Source: Pseudocercospora fijiensis CIRAD86
Taxonomy: Eukaryota > Ascomycota > Dothideomycetes > Mycosphaerellales > Mycosphaerellaceae
DNA length: 64,000 bases
Assembly (NCBI RefSeq): GCF_000340215.1
Contig: NW_006921533.1
Location: 5,857,424-5,921,423, forward strand
Reading direction: 5' to 3'
In this document: positions 48,720 to 59,989 of the stretch, piece by piece
Position numbering within the stretch: position 1 is the stretch's first letter
Layout: each line of letters begins with the position of its first letter
Translations under genes and position numbers: made by a program
Notes under the pieces: model-generated
The model's database searches: none
What the model was told of the DNA's origin: nothing
Seen by the model: the letters and a program-made list of their open reading frames with translations, nothing else

Positions 48720-49028
48720 TATAAGAAAATAGGTATATAGTAACGTATAGAACACCCTCTACTAATCGCTATAGTAGAAAGTAGAACTAAACTATACCTT
48801 TCTTAGAATAGGGCAGAGCGTTTACTATTAACTAGGCTACGTACGGATAGTATATATACCGAGCTAGCAACCGAGTATATCCGTACGAGCGACCGAGCTT
48901 TTCCGCATATACGCTAAGCAGGCTTTGCGCTAGCGAGACAGCACCGTAGTATACGTAATAACATTATATAATTGTTATATAGGCTTACTAAGGCATAACA
49001 GGAGACTTCACTTGCTTAGGTTCTTATA
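48720..49028 (-). repeat. 5' LTR, copy 2
   Basis: 309 bp. Like the 5' LTR of copy 1, it keeps more CA/TG (gcaagtgaagtc and tgttatgcc in the element sense) than the 3' LTRs. Confidence 0.95.
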
Positions 49029-49033
49029 AAATT
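49029..49033. repeat. Copy 2 target-site duplication, right (aaatt)
   Basis: aaatt, paired with aaatc at 42025-42029. Confidence 0.7.
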
Positions 49034-49409
49034 ATATTAATACGACGTTAGGTTGTTGTATTATAGTCTATAAGCCGAGGGCACTGCCTAGCTAAAAGCC
49101 GGCTTTAGTAATAGACTTAGTCTTACTAAAAACACCTATTTTAAAACATCGCCTAATCGATATATAAACACTTAGAGGTTCTAGCGCTACTAATTTTATA
49201 ATAATCCCCGTTTAGTATATATATATACGATACCGTAGTATTATATTATATCTAAAGAGCGGAGGTTACTTCTTACTATATACTAAGGCCTAGCTTTGTC
49301 GACTTTATATATGTTTCTAGTCTATACGTCTTTATATATTTGCTTATAACGCGTCGCTCGCGGGCACTAGTCGCTTCTATTATAACCTGTTCCTTCGACG
49401 CCGTCGCTA

Positions 49410-49506
49410 TTAATCTAGTCGCAACAATCTAGTACTTAATCTAGTACTCGATCTAGCACTCGATCTAGCGACAATCTAGCGACAATCTAGCGATAATCTA
49501 GCGATA
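49410..49506. repeat. 11-13 bp minisatellite before an ORF start
   Basis: Seven or so units of aatctagtact/atctagcgaca/atctagcgata run directly into the ATG at 49507. They may mark the leader of the downstream frame. Confidence 0.85.
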
Positions 49507-52500
49507 ATGTCGGACGATAGCGATACTATTATAGCCGATATAGACGATAAGCCGCTACTAATAGAGCCTTCTAGCTTGCTTGTACTACTATAGTAATATA
49601 ATGCATTCGATACGAGCGAGCTCGGCTTAGCGCTACTATTAGACTAGCTTGCAGATATAGTAGTAGAATATAGCCTCGTAGAATATAGCCTCGTAGAATA
49701 TAGCCTCGTAGAATATAGCCTCGTAGAATATAGCCCTTACTAGACGAGCGAGCTTTTAGCGTTGCTATTAGACTAGCTTAAAGATATAGTAGTAGAATAT
49801 AGCCTTCCGATAGCGCTAGCTCTAGTTGTTCTAACCCGCTAAGAGCGCCGTATAGGTCTACGCGCTAACGTCGCGCTACCTATTATCGAGGAAGAAGAGG
49901 AGGAAACAGATAAGGATAATTACGAGACTAAGGATTAGGATAATAAGATAAGCGATAATAAGGTCGAAGCTAAAGCCGCTAGTGCTAAAGGTAGCTAGTT
50001 CTTTCGACTAGAAGATAAAAGAGACTTCTTAGATAATAATAATAATATCGAGCCTTAGATTGTCGGTACTAATCGCCCTAGTACCGCTCGGAAGTGCTAG
50101 TTTCTAGCTAGTTTAGCAGCTAAGAAGAAGAAGAAGCGTAAGAGTCTAAAGACTCTACCGTAGAAGTATACTAATATTATAGACCTGCTAAACTACGAGT
50201 ACCTTACTACGCTAAAGCTGCTCTTAATATAGGTAGGAGATCTAGGAATAAAGACATAGCGCTATCGCATCGATAAGATTATCGATATCTTCTTATTCGA
50301 AGGTCTCGTAAGTACTCGTAGGCTCCGTTCTAAGTTAAAGAGGCTCGTTAGCAAGAAATTCTTTAACTAGTACGATCCGGACTCTACTATCGATAGACAA
50401 GAGAAGCTAAGTAAGATAGACAAAGTTATTAAAGATATAGCGCTAACTTAGTATAGTATCCTATAGGGTTTGCTTCCTAATAAGCGCTATACCGCTAAAG
50501 ATATCGCTAAGGAAGATTAACCTAGTATTCGAGACAAATTTAGCCGCTAGAAGAAGCGTATCGCTACGATTACGTAGATCGTTACTCGATCGATTTTATT
50601 AAAGAAGGCGTCCTAGTTTAGCAAGTCCTTTAGGCTGTTCCTATATACTAGTAGTATTAAGCGACGAGTCGTCGATGTCCTTAGTGCGATAGGTCTTTGT
50701 CCTACCTATCGTATACTATAGCGGCTAGCGAGGAAGACTACTCGTACTAACCGAGAACGGGCAGTTAAGATGTTTATTAAGAGTAGATATATAATCGTAT
50801 ACGACAACTTCTATGTCTAGGAGAACCGGAAGGCTATCTAGACGACTAGTAGTAATACTAAGCAGCGCAATATAACGACCTCGTATATTGCTAGGCATTA
50901 AGCCGTCTAGAAGGGTCTAAAGAAGTATATGCTAAAGCTAAAGAAGAAGATAAACCCTCGGATTATCCTACGCAAGATCTGCGCTAATAAGTATAAGAAG
51001 GCGACCTCTTTATACTATATCGACTAGGCTATAGGATTCCTTACTAGCGATAAGCTATAGCATCTGTTTAAGGAATACGATAGCTTTAAGGGCCCTAATA
51101 CAGACGATCGTATTCGCGGCGGTAGTCTAACTAAGCGGTTCCTATAGCGTACGATCTAGATTAAGGACAAGAAGGATAGCAAGACTCTAATAATCTTACT
51201 ACTAGTATCCGATTATAACGAAGCCTCGATTAAAGATATATACTAGGTATATAACGATATCTTCTAGAAGTTCTTAAAGCTCGATCTAGACAATAAGGCG
51301 TTCTAGGACTAGCTTATTATCGTTATCGGAGACTAAATAACCGTCGATCGTATCCGTAGTATTAAGCTTAGTAGCGTCGAGAGTACGCGCGTATACGATA
51401 GGAAGGACTTTATTGTCGGTATACTAGCCTTCTTCTATATCGAGATGCATGCGTACTATACTCCTCTACGAACCTATTACGATACTAACAAGGTAGGCAA
51501 GTACCTAGCCTATACCCTTAAGGACATCGCTAAGTATTATACTATCCGCCGCTTTAGTAGTACTAAGGCAGAGTACTATATCGTTCGATAGGTAGTATTC
51601 GTAGTATATCGTACGTATATTAGTGCCTAATTTCTTTAAGAGGCAGAGGAATAGCTCGGATTCAATTTCGGTGCTCCTTAGTTTATAAGTATAAACCGTA
51701 TCGAGGTAGTAAAGGCTCTAATTAAGGATTATCTTATACCTACGTAGTATGTCGATATTATAGAGGCTATTTACACTAAGCTCTTTACGTAAGCTACTTA
51801 GACTAGGCTAAATATTAAGGGCGAGATAGAGGATCTATCGTATACTACGATAGCCCGACTGCTATAGGAGATTAAGAACTTCCTAACCGTATATATCGCT
51901 ATCCGCAAGATAGACCTCGGATACCTACGCCGTATAGTCGAGCATCTAATTCTAAACTTCTTCGGTACCCGATAGCTTAACTATAGCCGTAAGATAGTTA
52001 ACCTGTCTTAGCTGCTAAACATGTCTAATACTATCCTATAGGAGGCAATCCTAGATTTAGCTATCGTTAATCTCGGTAATAGCAAGGGTATTGCTGCTAA
52101 TAAGATGCTTAAGCTATACAATAAGGATTACAAGCTCGATATCTAGGCTCGTAGCAACTCAACTTATAATATCTCTACTATAATAGAGCTAATCTCGTAG
52201 AACCGAGAGGCATCGTAGGCTATACGTAGTATATTCGAGAGTATCGGACTAAAGGGTACTAGATACTATATAGAGAAGGATACTGCTAAGCAGGTATAGG
52301 CTAGAGCAATTAAGAAGTACTAAGAGGGTAGTATAATACCGGATAAGTACGATCCGGATGCTAATTTTATAGATCTAATCGAAGTACTAAAGCTAGATCT
52401 ACGCCCTATTTCTAATAATATTTAGTAGATTAGGGTAGGGCTAATCCCTAGTATATGCGAGTAGCTTAACAATATTAACTAGCGTCTATTAAATAGCGTA

Positions 52501-52765
52501 ACCCGTAGCGCTCCTAATATAGCTACTAATAGTATAGACAATATCGACGGCGTAGATACGAGAGAGCGCGTTAGTAGTAGTACTTAGCGGGAACCTGTAT
52601 AAGCAGGCATTGTCGATAATGCTATAGCTACTATATACTAGCTATACGTCGACGCTAAGGGCTTTGCTAACCTAGACCTAGATATAGTAGATCTAACTAG
52701 TAGTTCCTAAAGGCTCTTATAATAGCAATAGGTAATAGTAGCGGTTATAGCGATTAAGGATTAAA
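49507..52765 (+). pseudogene. DUF6589-like protein (possible transposase), RIP-degraded
   Basis: A preserved ATG (49507, MSDDSDTIIADIDDKPLLIE) opens a frame of about 1,085 codons to TAA near 52763, broken by TAG/TAA only. The N-terminal part has a five-fold VEYSL repeat (49664-49738), an acidic stretch (EEEEEETDKDNYETKD near 49885) and a basic KKKKKRKSLKTL near 50122. The central part has IIVYDNFYVQENRKAIQTTS (about 50785-50850, some Gln from TAG). It then reads VIGDQITVDRIRSIKLSSVE (about 51325-51385) and FYIEMHAYYTPLRTYYDTNK (about 51433-51495). The order DNF…GDQxTxxRIRS…HxxM is what I recall for DUF6589 proteins, which are found in fungal repeats and are suspected DDE-type transposases. 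No terminal repeats were identified. Confidence 0.6.
49664..49738. repeat. 15-bp in-frame repeat (VEYSL)5
   Basis: Five copies of gtagaatatagcctc, the last slightly different. They are in frame within the DUF6589-like protein, and a further copy follows at about 49790. The flanking text (LALLLDQL-DIV) is also repeated, so the repeat sits inside a larger duplication of about 120 bp. Confidence 0.9.
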
Positions 52766-52929
52766 TAAATCTAGCTTTTGTATTCGTTTATAGTAATCTA
52801 ACCTGCTATATCTACTATTTAGGCCTTCCTTACTAGCTTTATCTCTTAGGTACTAGCTTTATCTTCTAAGTGCGCTTACTGCCGACAACGATAGCCCCGT
52901 TAACTAGGCGGTTAGCGGCGAAGTAGTAG

Positions 52930-53060
52930 CGGTAGACTAGATTGCGTGCCTCCTCGGTAGTAGACTAGATTGCGTGCCTCCTCGGTAGTAGACTAGATTA
53001 CGTGCCTCCTCGGTAGTAGACTAGATTGCGTGCCTAGTAGACTAGAGTGCGTACCTCGTC
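52930..53060. repeat. 28-bp minisatellite
   Basis: tagactagattgcgtgcctc recurs at 52933, 52961, 52989 and 53017 (exact 28-bp spacing), followed by a diverged partial unit. Confidence 0.92.
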
Positions 53061-53084
53061 GGGGGTGTTTATAAAGTCGAAGGG

Positions 53085-53350
53085 TTTAGCTAGGCGTACG
53101 ATAATAGCTTAATAGCTAGCTAGGCTAGGCGTACGATAATAGCTTAATAGCTAGCTAGGCTAGGCGTACGATAATAGTTTAATAGCTAGCTAGGCTAGGC
53201 GTACGATAATAGTTTAATAGCTAGCTACGAAGGGTTTAGCTAGGCGTACGATAATAGTTTGATAGCTAACTAGGCTAGGCGTACGATAATAGTTTAATAG
53301 CTAGCTACGAAGGGTTTAGCTAGGCGTACGATAATAGCTTAATAACTAGC
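53085..53350. repeat. 35-bp minisatellite with higher-order unit
   Basis: aggcgtacgataatag recurs every 35 bp from 53092 (53127, 53162, 53197). It then alternates with a variant that inserts cgaagggtttagct, giving about seven units in all. Confidence 0.9.
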
Positions 53351-53374
53351 GTTTGTATAAATTTAGAGCGCCTA

Positions 53375-53740
53375 ATACTAAAGGAGGCCTCCGGTAATTT
53401 CAATAAAGAGCTACGTCGGCTAACGAGCGTAGAGCATATTCTAAATAGTCGTTATAATTATCGTACCGAAGAGCTTTTTAAACTAGCTATAGCCTAATAC
53501 GAAGTCCTTGCCTATGCCTCTTGTCGCTAGCAATTCTAGCCTTAGGCATTCAACTAGTAGCAGTCGGCGGCTATAGCCTTAATTAACAATAGGTGCAGTT
53601 ATATATAGCCGTTATTATTGCCTTGCTATTATAGCGTAAATAGCGCAATCCTATTAGTAGAGGCAAACCTTACCTACGATGCGCTAATATAGACCTACGC
53701 TTCCTAGTTTAACTTCTTCTTCCCCTTCTATATATACTAA
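53375..53740 (+). pseudogene. Unrecognised coding remnant
   Basis: About 120 codons in one frame with only TAG/TAA interruptions and protein-like composition: EASGNFNKELRRLTSVEHIL-type start, NYRTEELFKLAIA, CSYI-PLLLPCYYSVNSAILL and VEANLTYDALI. It lies directly after the 35-bp minisatellite. Sequence after 53740 keeps some coding character to about 54060 but with frame changes. It may be a second ORF of the DUF6589-like element. No family was recognised. Confidence 0.4.
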
Positions 53741-54079
53741 CATACTAACACCCCTAGTAATACACTAGCTGTCGGCGTATACAATAGTATCGATACCTCT
53801 TTGTTGTATATAGGTAGCTCTATAGCGATTAACACTATTCCTTGCTAGTTCTACGGCTTGCTACCGATAGAGCCGCTTATCTAATAGTTAAGGTTCCTCG
53901 GTAGGTAGTTTGTTTAGTCCTTTTAGTCTCCGATAGGCTTTATCGACGTAAGACGTTACGAAGGCGACTCTCCTAGCGAGTAGGTATACTATAGCTTTAG
54001 CGGGCGCCGACTACGCATTTAACCGAAAGAGTATAGTTTTTGTTAGAACATCGTAGTGTAAACTATAGAGGTCTTAGAT

Positions 54080-54660
54080 AGATTAGCGGAGGTAAAAACT
54101 CTTTAGAAAGGTATACCTATAATGCGGCTAACGGTCTAACTCGGTAAAAACTCTTTAGTAAGGTATACCTTAAGTAGCGGCTCGATAGCGACTCTCCTAC
54201 TAAGTAGGTTAATAGACTAAGTAGGTTAATAGACTAAGTAGGTTAATAGGTTCGTAGTATTGCTATAGGCCTAACTCGGTAAAAACTCTTTAGTAAGGTA
54301 TACCTTAAGTAGCGGCTATAGGCTTCCTACGTTCGGATTCTTTATAGAATAATATACGGGCATCTAGTTAAGTCGGCGTAACGCCTTCGTTAGGACTGTT
54401 AGTTATAATAACCTTAGTACGTAAGGGCCTCTAGTATACTTATTAAGCCCGAAGGCGCTTAGTCTTAGTCTTTACTGCTATACGACTATAGCACTGCTAT
54501 ACGACTGTAGCCCTTTGCGTATTAAGACTGCTATTCGACTATAGTACGTACCGAACCGAACTAATCGAAAGCGTATTAAGACTATTATCCGACTATAGTA
54601 TGCCTCCTCTTCTAGCAAGCGCATTAATATTACTATACGACTATAACGCGCTCGACAACC
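54080..54660. repeat. Cluster of short direct repeats
   Basis: gtaaaaactctttagtaaggtatacctta occurs as three related copies (about 54093, 54143 and 54278). A 17-bp unit (taagtaggttaatagac) is tandem three times at about 54200-54250. actgctatacgactatag-type units recur at about 54475, 54493, 54528, 54580 and 54632. No supported gene lies in this interval. Confidence 0.75.
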
Positions 54661-54699
54661 CTTTTCTACGGTGTCTCTAATACTATAAGAAGGGTTATA

Positions 54700-56035
54700 T
54701 TAGCAGGTAGATAGGGTAGTAGTAAATTAGTATAGTATTCGATAGAGGTCTAAGAGGAGAGGGAGGAAGGCAGGCAAGTTAGCCTAACGCTAAGCGCTAA
54801 GCCCTACCTAAGGTACTAAGACCCTAGCTTTACTCGAGCCTAGTTATATACTAATTACGTATAACCTCTTTAGTCCTAATATACGCTCCCCTTCTAAAGG
54901 CCGCGCCCTCGTAGCCGGTCTTTGTTCTAACCTCTATCGCTACTAACTTAGTAGGTCTAATAAGCTACTCGATCCGCGCTAAATAGAATACGCAACTACC
55001 GATTATGTAACTATATCAAACCTTACTTCTAATATAACAAATATCTAACTCTAACTGTGCTATCCTTGTATATAATAAAGTAATATATAACTATAAGAAT
55101 TAGGGACTATCGACTAATTACAATACGAGCGCACCTTCCCTACTGTAATAGGTAGGTATATAGGGTATTGTAGTACTACCCCTGTTCTAAGTAATGTTAT
55201 ACCGAGTTCTCTGCGTCTACTCTTAAAAGACCTAGAAATGTCCGCTTCCGAGGGTTGTTCTTATTGTTATAAGGGCTATTATTTACTGTCGTAGTTTTAC
55301 TGGCCCTAGTTGGTTAGGTTTAGCAGCCTTCAATTGTTAATCTTGTCTTATCTTTTAAAAAAAAACACAGCTCGTCTAGTTTCTATAGATAAAGGCTATT
55401 ATAGGTACAGTAGTAGAGGTTCGCCTCGCTTAAAGGGTCGGAAAGATTAAGGAGTAACCTATTGTCCGCAAGATCGACCCCGGCTAGCTTAGCTCTATAG
55501 TTTTGCCCTTAGTTAGTCTATTAACTTAATCTTTTAAACCTTAATATTTTAACTTAGCCTTAAAGTTTTAATCAAACCTTTAATATAGCTATTCTTTTGA
55601 CTTAATTAGTATAGCGCGCTTCCGGCCTTAGGCCGCAGTATAAGTAAGGTTGTCTTCGTAAGTATAGCGACAATAGCAAGTAATATTAATAATAGCGGCG
55701 CTAGTCGTCTTAGCGCTAACTTTACCTCGCTTCTAATCTTCTTCTTTAACTAATAACACACTCCGTAACACCGTTACTAACATAGCCGCGCCGGCCGCGC
55801 CGCCCTCGCCGATTGCCTAGGCCTCGAGGCCTCGATAGAATAAAGGAATAAGAGGGGGACCTATAGGGTACGTTAGTAAAAAGGTAGAGTCCTTAAAGGA
55901 GTAGGCGATTAGTTAACGTATTATAGCGCGTTTGTTAATGCTCGGTACGCGTTTACTATAGTAGTATAGTCTTATTGTCCTAGTTTGCCGGCCTCTAATT
56001 AGTTAGCTAATAGCACCCTAGGGGTAGCATTAGTT
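54700..56035. other. No supported gene
   Basis: Non-coding in appearance. It includes T/A-rich stretches (cttaatcttttaaacc and similar, 55520-55610) and a GC-rich patch at about 55790-55830. CA/TG are less depleted around 55000-55400 than elsewhere, which suggests single-copy sequence. Confidence 0.5.
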
Positions 56036-56039
56036 CTAG

Positions 56040-56365
56040 GCCTTAGTAACATTACGAGCTTTTAGCCTTCTTCTTGTTCTTTACGCTAGTCTAATACTTA
56101 TCTAATAACTTAGTTATATCTTTAAAAGAGGCTTTAGCTTCCTATAAGTCCTATTTAGGTAAATAGCCTTGCTATCTTAATAGGTACTCCTTCTTACCCT
56201 GCCTAGTCCGATGCTTTAGGATACGTTCTATAGACTATAGCTCTTTACTATTAGCTAAGACTTCTTCTAACTTAGTAGGCGCTTTATCGCCTTCGCGCTA
56301 GTAGTATAGTTTAAGGAGGGAGATATAGAAGGTGTTATAGATAGTGTAATAGGGTAGAAGCTATA
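56040..56365 (-). mobile_element. Chromovirus remnant: integrase end and chromodomain
   Basis: On the minus strand from about 56365, FYISLLKLYY (integrase C-terminal VFHVSLLxPY) leads into a chromodomain at about 56280-56100 that reads EEVLANSKEL-SIERILKHR, then GKKEYLLR with the YLVKWxGY pattern partly mutated. The sequence differs from the complete chromovirus pair, so it comes from another family member. The rest of pol and the LTRs are absent. Confidence 0.7.
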
Positions 56366-56732
56366 ACTAGTAGGCCTAGCTATAGCCCTAGACCCCGCAG
56401 TAGTTCGGGTTGGTTTAGTTTAGTTTGCTAAGCCGAAACTCTAGTTTGGTTTGGGTTGGTTTGCCAAGCAACTATATAAGTAGCTAGTTCGAACTATATA
56501 ATTTATCGGTTTTTAAGAAGTGTACGAATGTATACGTAGCTTCAAGCAAGCCCTTTGTAAGACTTAGCAGTGTAGCCGGCAGCGTAGCCGGCATTTTTAG
56601 TCCTTAGTACTTATAGAATCTTCGAATCCTACTTAGGCTACGTAGTTGTATAAAGGTACTTATATAACCTCAAATCTATAGACAATTAGCTAAGGGCACT
56701 AACTAATTAAAAGCATATATATATATATACAA

Positions 56733-56812
56733 GGCATTATAGTTCAGTTCGGAAACTGTACTCCTTAGGTATAAATTTCATCCTTTCGTTTACGGTTCAA
56801 TTCCCTAACTGC
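56733..56812 (+). tRNA. tRNA-like or SINE-like sequence with A and B boxes
   Basis: tagttcagttcgg (about 56739) fits the polymerase III A box, and ggttcaattcc (about 56794) fits the B box at a tRNA-like spacing of about 55 bp. The presumed acceptor strands (ggcatta and the sequence after the B box) pair poorly, and the T stem has one mismatch. This is therefore a decayed tRNA, a tRNA-derived SINE head, or a chance match. An AT dinucleotide run precedes it. Confidence 0.3.
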
Positions 56813-56820
56813 TTAGCAGA

Positions 56821-57330
56821 ATGTCTTTATCTAGATCTAGGCAGAACTTATCGATTTCCCTAGAAGTCCTCCTCCTTAAGAAGTTTATACACTTTCCTAC
56901 CGAACTATTCGATAACATTAAGTACTAGGATAGCTCCTCCCTCGGTATCGGCATAGTATATAAAAGAGCTATAAGGCAGCTCTATAGAACGTTCTACTAG
57001 TCACTCGCTATACTAAGGCCGAATGCTAGTTCGTTCCTTAGAACTCTTAGTTATTTAGGAGATATAAAGGGTAGGGTAGGTAGTAACTTCGTATTATATA
57101 AGGAGGTAGAGGCTGCTATAGAAGAGGCCTTTAACCTATAGAAGATAGTGAAAGATATAGAGGCAGCTGTAGGTCTAGGTACCTAGTTGAATTTTTAGTA
57201 GGTAGAGTATAAGGATATTTAGAGGGAGTATTAGGTAGAGTTGCGAAGGCAGGTATATAATATGCTCTAGAAAACAGGGATAGTGCCTATAACTATAACT
57301 ATTAGGCTCTTCAACCTTCCTTATTTTTCC
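56821..57330 (+). pseudogene. Unrecognised frame with possible F-box-like start
   Basis: A preserved ATG (56821) opens MSLSRSRQNLSISLEVLLLK, then KFIHFPTELFDNIKY. The FPTELFDNI segment resembles the start of an F-box (LPxELxxxI), but no further F-box pattern follows. The frame continues with charged helical sequence (YKEVEAAIEEAFNL, VKDIEAAVGLG) to about 57280, with TAG only at likely Trp/Gln. It ends before a T-rich stretch and the second TAGCCGGCA array. Confidence 0.35.
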
Positions 57331-57489
57331 CTGTTTTCTTTTTATAAAAATCTAAACTAATACAAATCAACCGGAATGTCTATCTTCTTTTAGTTCTTTA
57401 AAAAACCTAGTAGCGTAGCTAGTAGCGTAGCCGGCAGCGTAGCCGGCAGCGTAGCCGGCCTTTTTACTCCTTAGTACTAACGGGATTTT

Positions 57490-58130
57490 AGGAGACTTCT
57501 ATTCCGTACGGCTAATAAAGTATACTATACTATATATATATGCTTAGAGAGTATTTAGAGCGCGGTATATAGCGCCGTATAACAGCGGCTCATTTCGTAT
57601 ATAGAAAAGCTTATAGATAACACTACGAATATCCTTTCTACTAGAACATCTATCCTACCTAGTACCGTCTCGAATGTAGACATTCTAGCCTTTTAGAATC
57701 TAATCGAGTGCTTTGAAATCCTTGTCTATAATCGTTATACGCTTCGCGTAGATAGCTATAAGGTTGACCGCTAAAATAGTATTAGTATAGTCCGAAAAGA
57801 GGTAGAAGAGAAATATATATTCGAAGATACGAACTAGGTAGGCTTCTATAGCCTTTTAAAGGGCGCCTATCGCGGAGGCTTAGAAGCGAAGGTCCGTTCT
57901 ATAATCCTAGGCAATTTCGCGAACAAGTCGTTAGAAAGGAGTTTTGCGGATTAGGAGCTAAGAACTCTTCTAATACTGCCGAATCTTACGGAGGGCTACG
58001 GCTAAAGAAGGATTAGTAAAAAGACAGTAAGAATGCCGGCTACGCTGCCGGCTACGCTGCCGGCTATAAATAGGACTTACTTCCTAGGCGCTATCGACGC
58101 TTCGTACGATTGCTACTAGTAGTAGAAGCG
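57490..58130 (+). pseudogene. Unrecognised coding remnant
   Basis: A plus-strand frame from about 57560 reads STRTSILPSTVSNVDILAFQ, NLIECFEILVYNRYTLRVDS, VRKEVEEKYIFEDTN and FANKSLERSF with few stops, all TAG/TAA. A TGCCGGCTA array lies in frame near its end (ATLPATLPAI), followed by YFLGAIDASYD. No family was recognised. It may be a continuation of the 56821 frame after a frame change. Confidence 0.35.
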
Positions 58131-58375
58131 CTAGTTATCGTCTTGCGTAGAGCCTTGCCCGCCGTTGTCTTACGCGGAGCCTTACTCGCGACGCCCTTTC
58201 TAGTACCGGAGCTAGCGGCAGTAGTAGCAGCCCTCTTACGTTAATATACTATACTCGTTCTACTATTTCCGGTCTTATTGCGACCCGTAGAAGCACTAGG
58301 TCCCTTCTTACGAGGCGTCGTAACTTAGTTAAGTAGACTCGCTATTGTAAAAGTCGTCGAATTGAGGAAAAAAGT
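58095..58375 (-). pseudogene. Basic Ala/Thr/Lys-rich tail
   Basis: A minus-strand frame of about 85 codons without in-frame stops except one near the end. It is strongly basic: VTTPRKKGPSASTGRNKTGN and SGTRKGVASKAPRKTTAGKA, then RKTITSASTT. It resembles a histone H1-like or nuclear-localised disordered segment. It overlaps a plus-strand frame, and only one of the two need be real. Confidence 0.35.
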
Positions 58376-58779
58376 GCGTTACGAAGGTATACGAAGGCGC
58401 GCGCGGAGCGAGGATATTGCGGAGGTAGTAGATATAGAGCGTAGAGGTATAGGTATCGATGCGAAGGTTGAATATAGCGATAGTGTCGCGGTATCGCTAG
58501 GCAATAGAGTAAGCTTCGCGTAAGCCTATATTATAGTAACGTTAGAGCAAGGAAAGAAGGCAGGCACGGCTAAAAAAGGTAGGTACGGCTAAAAAAGGCA
58601 GGTACGGGAGACTTTAAAATATAGCCGGTATATATAGCCGGCATAGTAATAGGCGAAAGCCTCCTTTTAATAAATAGCCGGCGTAATAATAGTATCTTAC
58701 TATAGTATAGATATTCTTTAGTAATGCCTTTACTAGCTATAGTAATCTTATAAGTAACCTAGGCCTATTGCTAGTAAAT

Positions 58780-59900
58780 ATAAGAAATATTAGGTAGGCT
58801 ATACTAAACAAGCTAGTTATTTAGTAGGAAAAGGCCTACTACCGTCTCTATATGCCGGCTACGAGTGCCGGCTATCGCTCTAAATTCAACTCCGCCCTAT
58901 CTCGGAGGCTAAGGTACCGAGCGGAAACCCTATAGCTTATATTCACTCGGTTGTCGCGGAGCGCTTATAGGTAAGGTATTAGAAAAGAGTATAAAAAGTA
59001 CGAGAAGAGTATCCTAGGATATAGGTCGTAAGTGAATAAGAGTAGTACGCCTAGTTATTTATATAGTACGTTACTCTATACGACTAAGAGCCTATATTAT
59101 CTTATACTTCGCTTATAAGACCTCGACTCTACTAGTATACTATCGATCTCTTCCTCGGTCGCTAATACGCTATCTCAATTCTTCTTCGAGTTACCGGACT
59201 TAGTACGTATCTATAGCTATACAATAGCGCTACGTATTATAGAGAATTTCTCGTTAAAGTTTCTCTCTCGTAGGCTTGCTATCTGCCTCGTAGTATAGAG
59301 GATCAAAGTGCTAATACTAAAGAATCTCCTTATAGTTAGGATGCTAGGGCTCCTTAGGACCTTTGTGTTTTAGGTCTAAATAGAGACGTATTATAAACGT
59401 TCTATCGCCCTTTCGCTTACTACCCGCTAGGTCGCGATATGCGAAGAAACTAATCTAAATATAGCTCGTCTCTATAATAGCCGGGTAAATATAGAGCGCT
59501 AGGTTTCTACTTCGTACCTTAGATTTAGGGACGGCGCGGAGATAAAATCAGAAATATAGCCGGCACCTATAGCCGGCAAAAGGATACGAAAATAGGCCTC
59601 CTCCTAGGTTAATCTAACGACTAAATACAATTTCCAACTAATCCGCTATAAACCGACGCCGAATTTTAGCTAGAAGCTGTATATCTTTATTTTAAAGAGT
59701 AACCCGCTTCGTATAGATAGCAAGGAGGTTTAAAAGCTTAAGCTCGGTTACGAGAAATGCCTCCGTAGCTTCCTAAAGAGCACTAATCGCCTTAGCCGTA
59801 AATCGTATACTAGACCGAAAATCTAATGTAATTTCTCGGACGAGTCGCTAGAAGGGAGTCTTAGGGATTAAAAGCTCGGTCCCTCTTTTGTTTTAGAAAA
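58780..59900 (+). pseudogene. Unrecognised coding remnant, two frames
   Basis: Between arrays of the TAGCCGGCA repeat, plus-strand frames read with few stops. One covers about 58851-59330 (SEAKVPSGNPIAYIHSVVAE). Another covers about 59040-59880: SQFFFELPDLVRIYSYTIAL, RIIENFSLKFLSRRLAI, and later KLYIFILKSNPLRIDSKEVQ. The overlap leaves the correct frame undecided. No motif identifies a family. Confidence 0.3.
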
Positions 59901-59989
59901 GCCGGATCTAGCGAAGGGCAATAGTACCTAGTTTGAAGCGCCGCTTCTTTATCGTCGAGTCCTGCCTTATTCCCTTTCTTTTAATAGAA

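Larger units (their letters stand above)
42030..49028 (-). mobile_element. Full-length Ty3/gypsy chromovirus, copy 2 (inverted)
   Basis: 6,999 bp on the minus strand, bounded by 309-bp LTRs (42030-42338 and 48720-49028) and a 5-bp duplication aaat(c/t). It has the same organisation as copy 1 and is very similar along its length, including the antisense gene. It has no gap, so it supplies the RNase H region missing from copy 1. Together the copies form inverted arms of about 7 kb around 840 bp. Confidence 0.95.

Noticed and set aside
49410..49506. The 11-13 bp repeats before the ATG as transcription factor operators
   Set aside because: No known site matches. It looks like a minisatellite, one of several around this gene.
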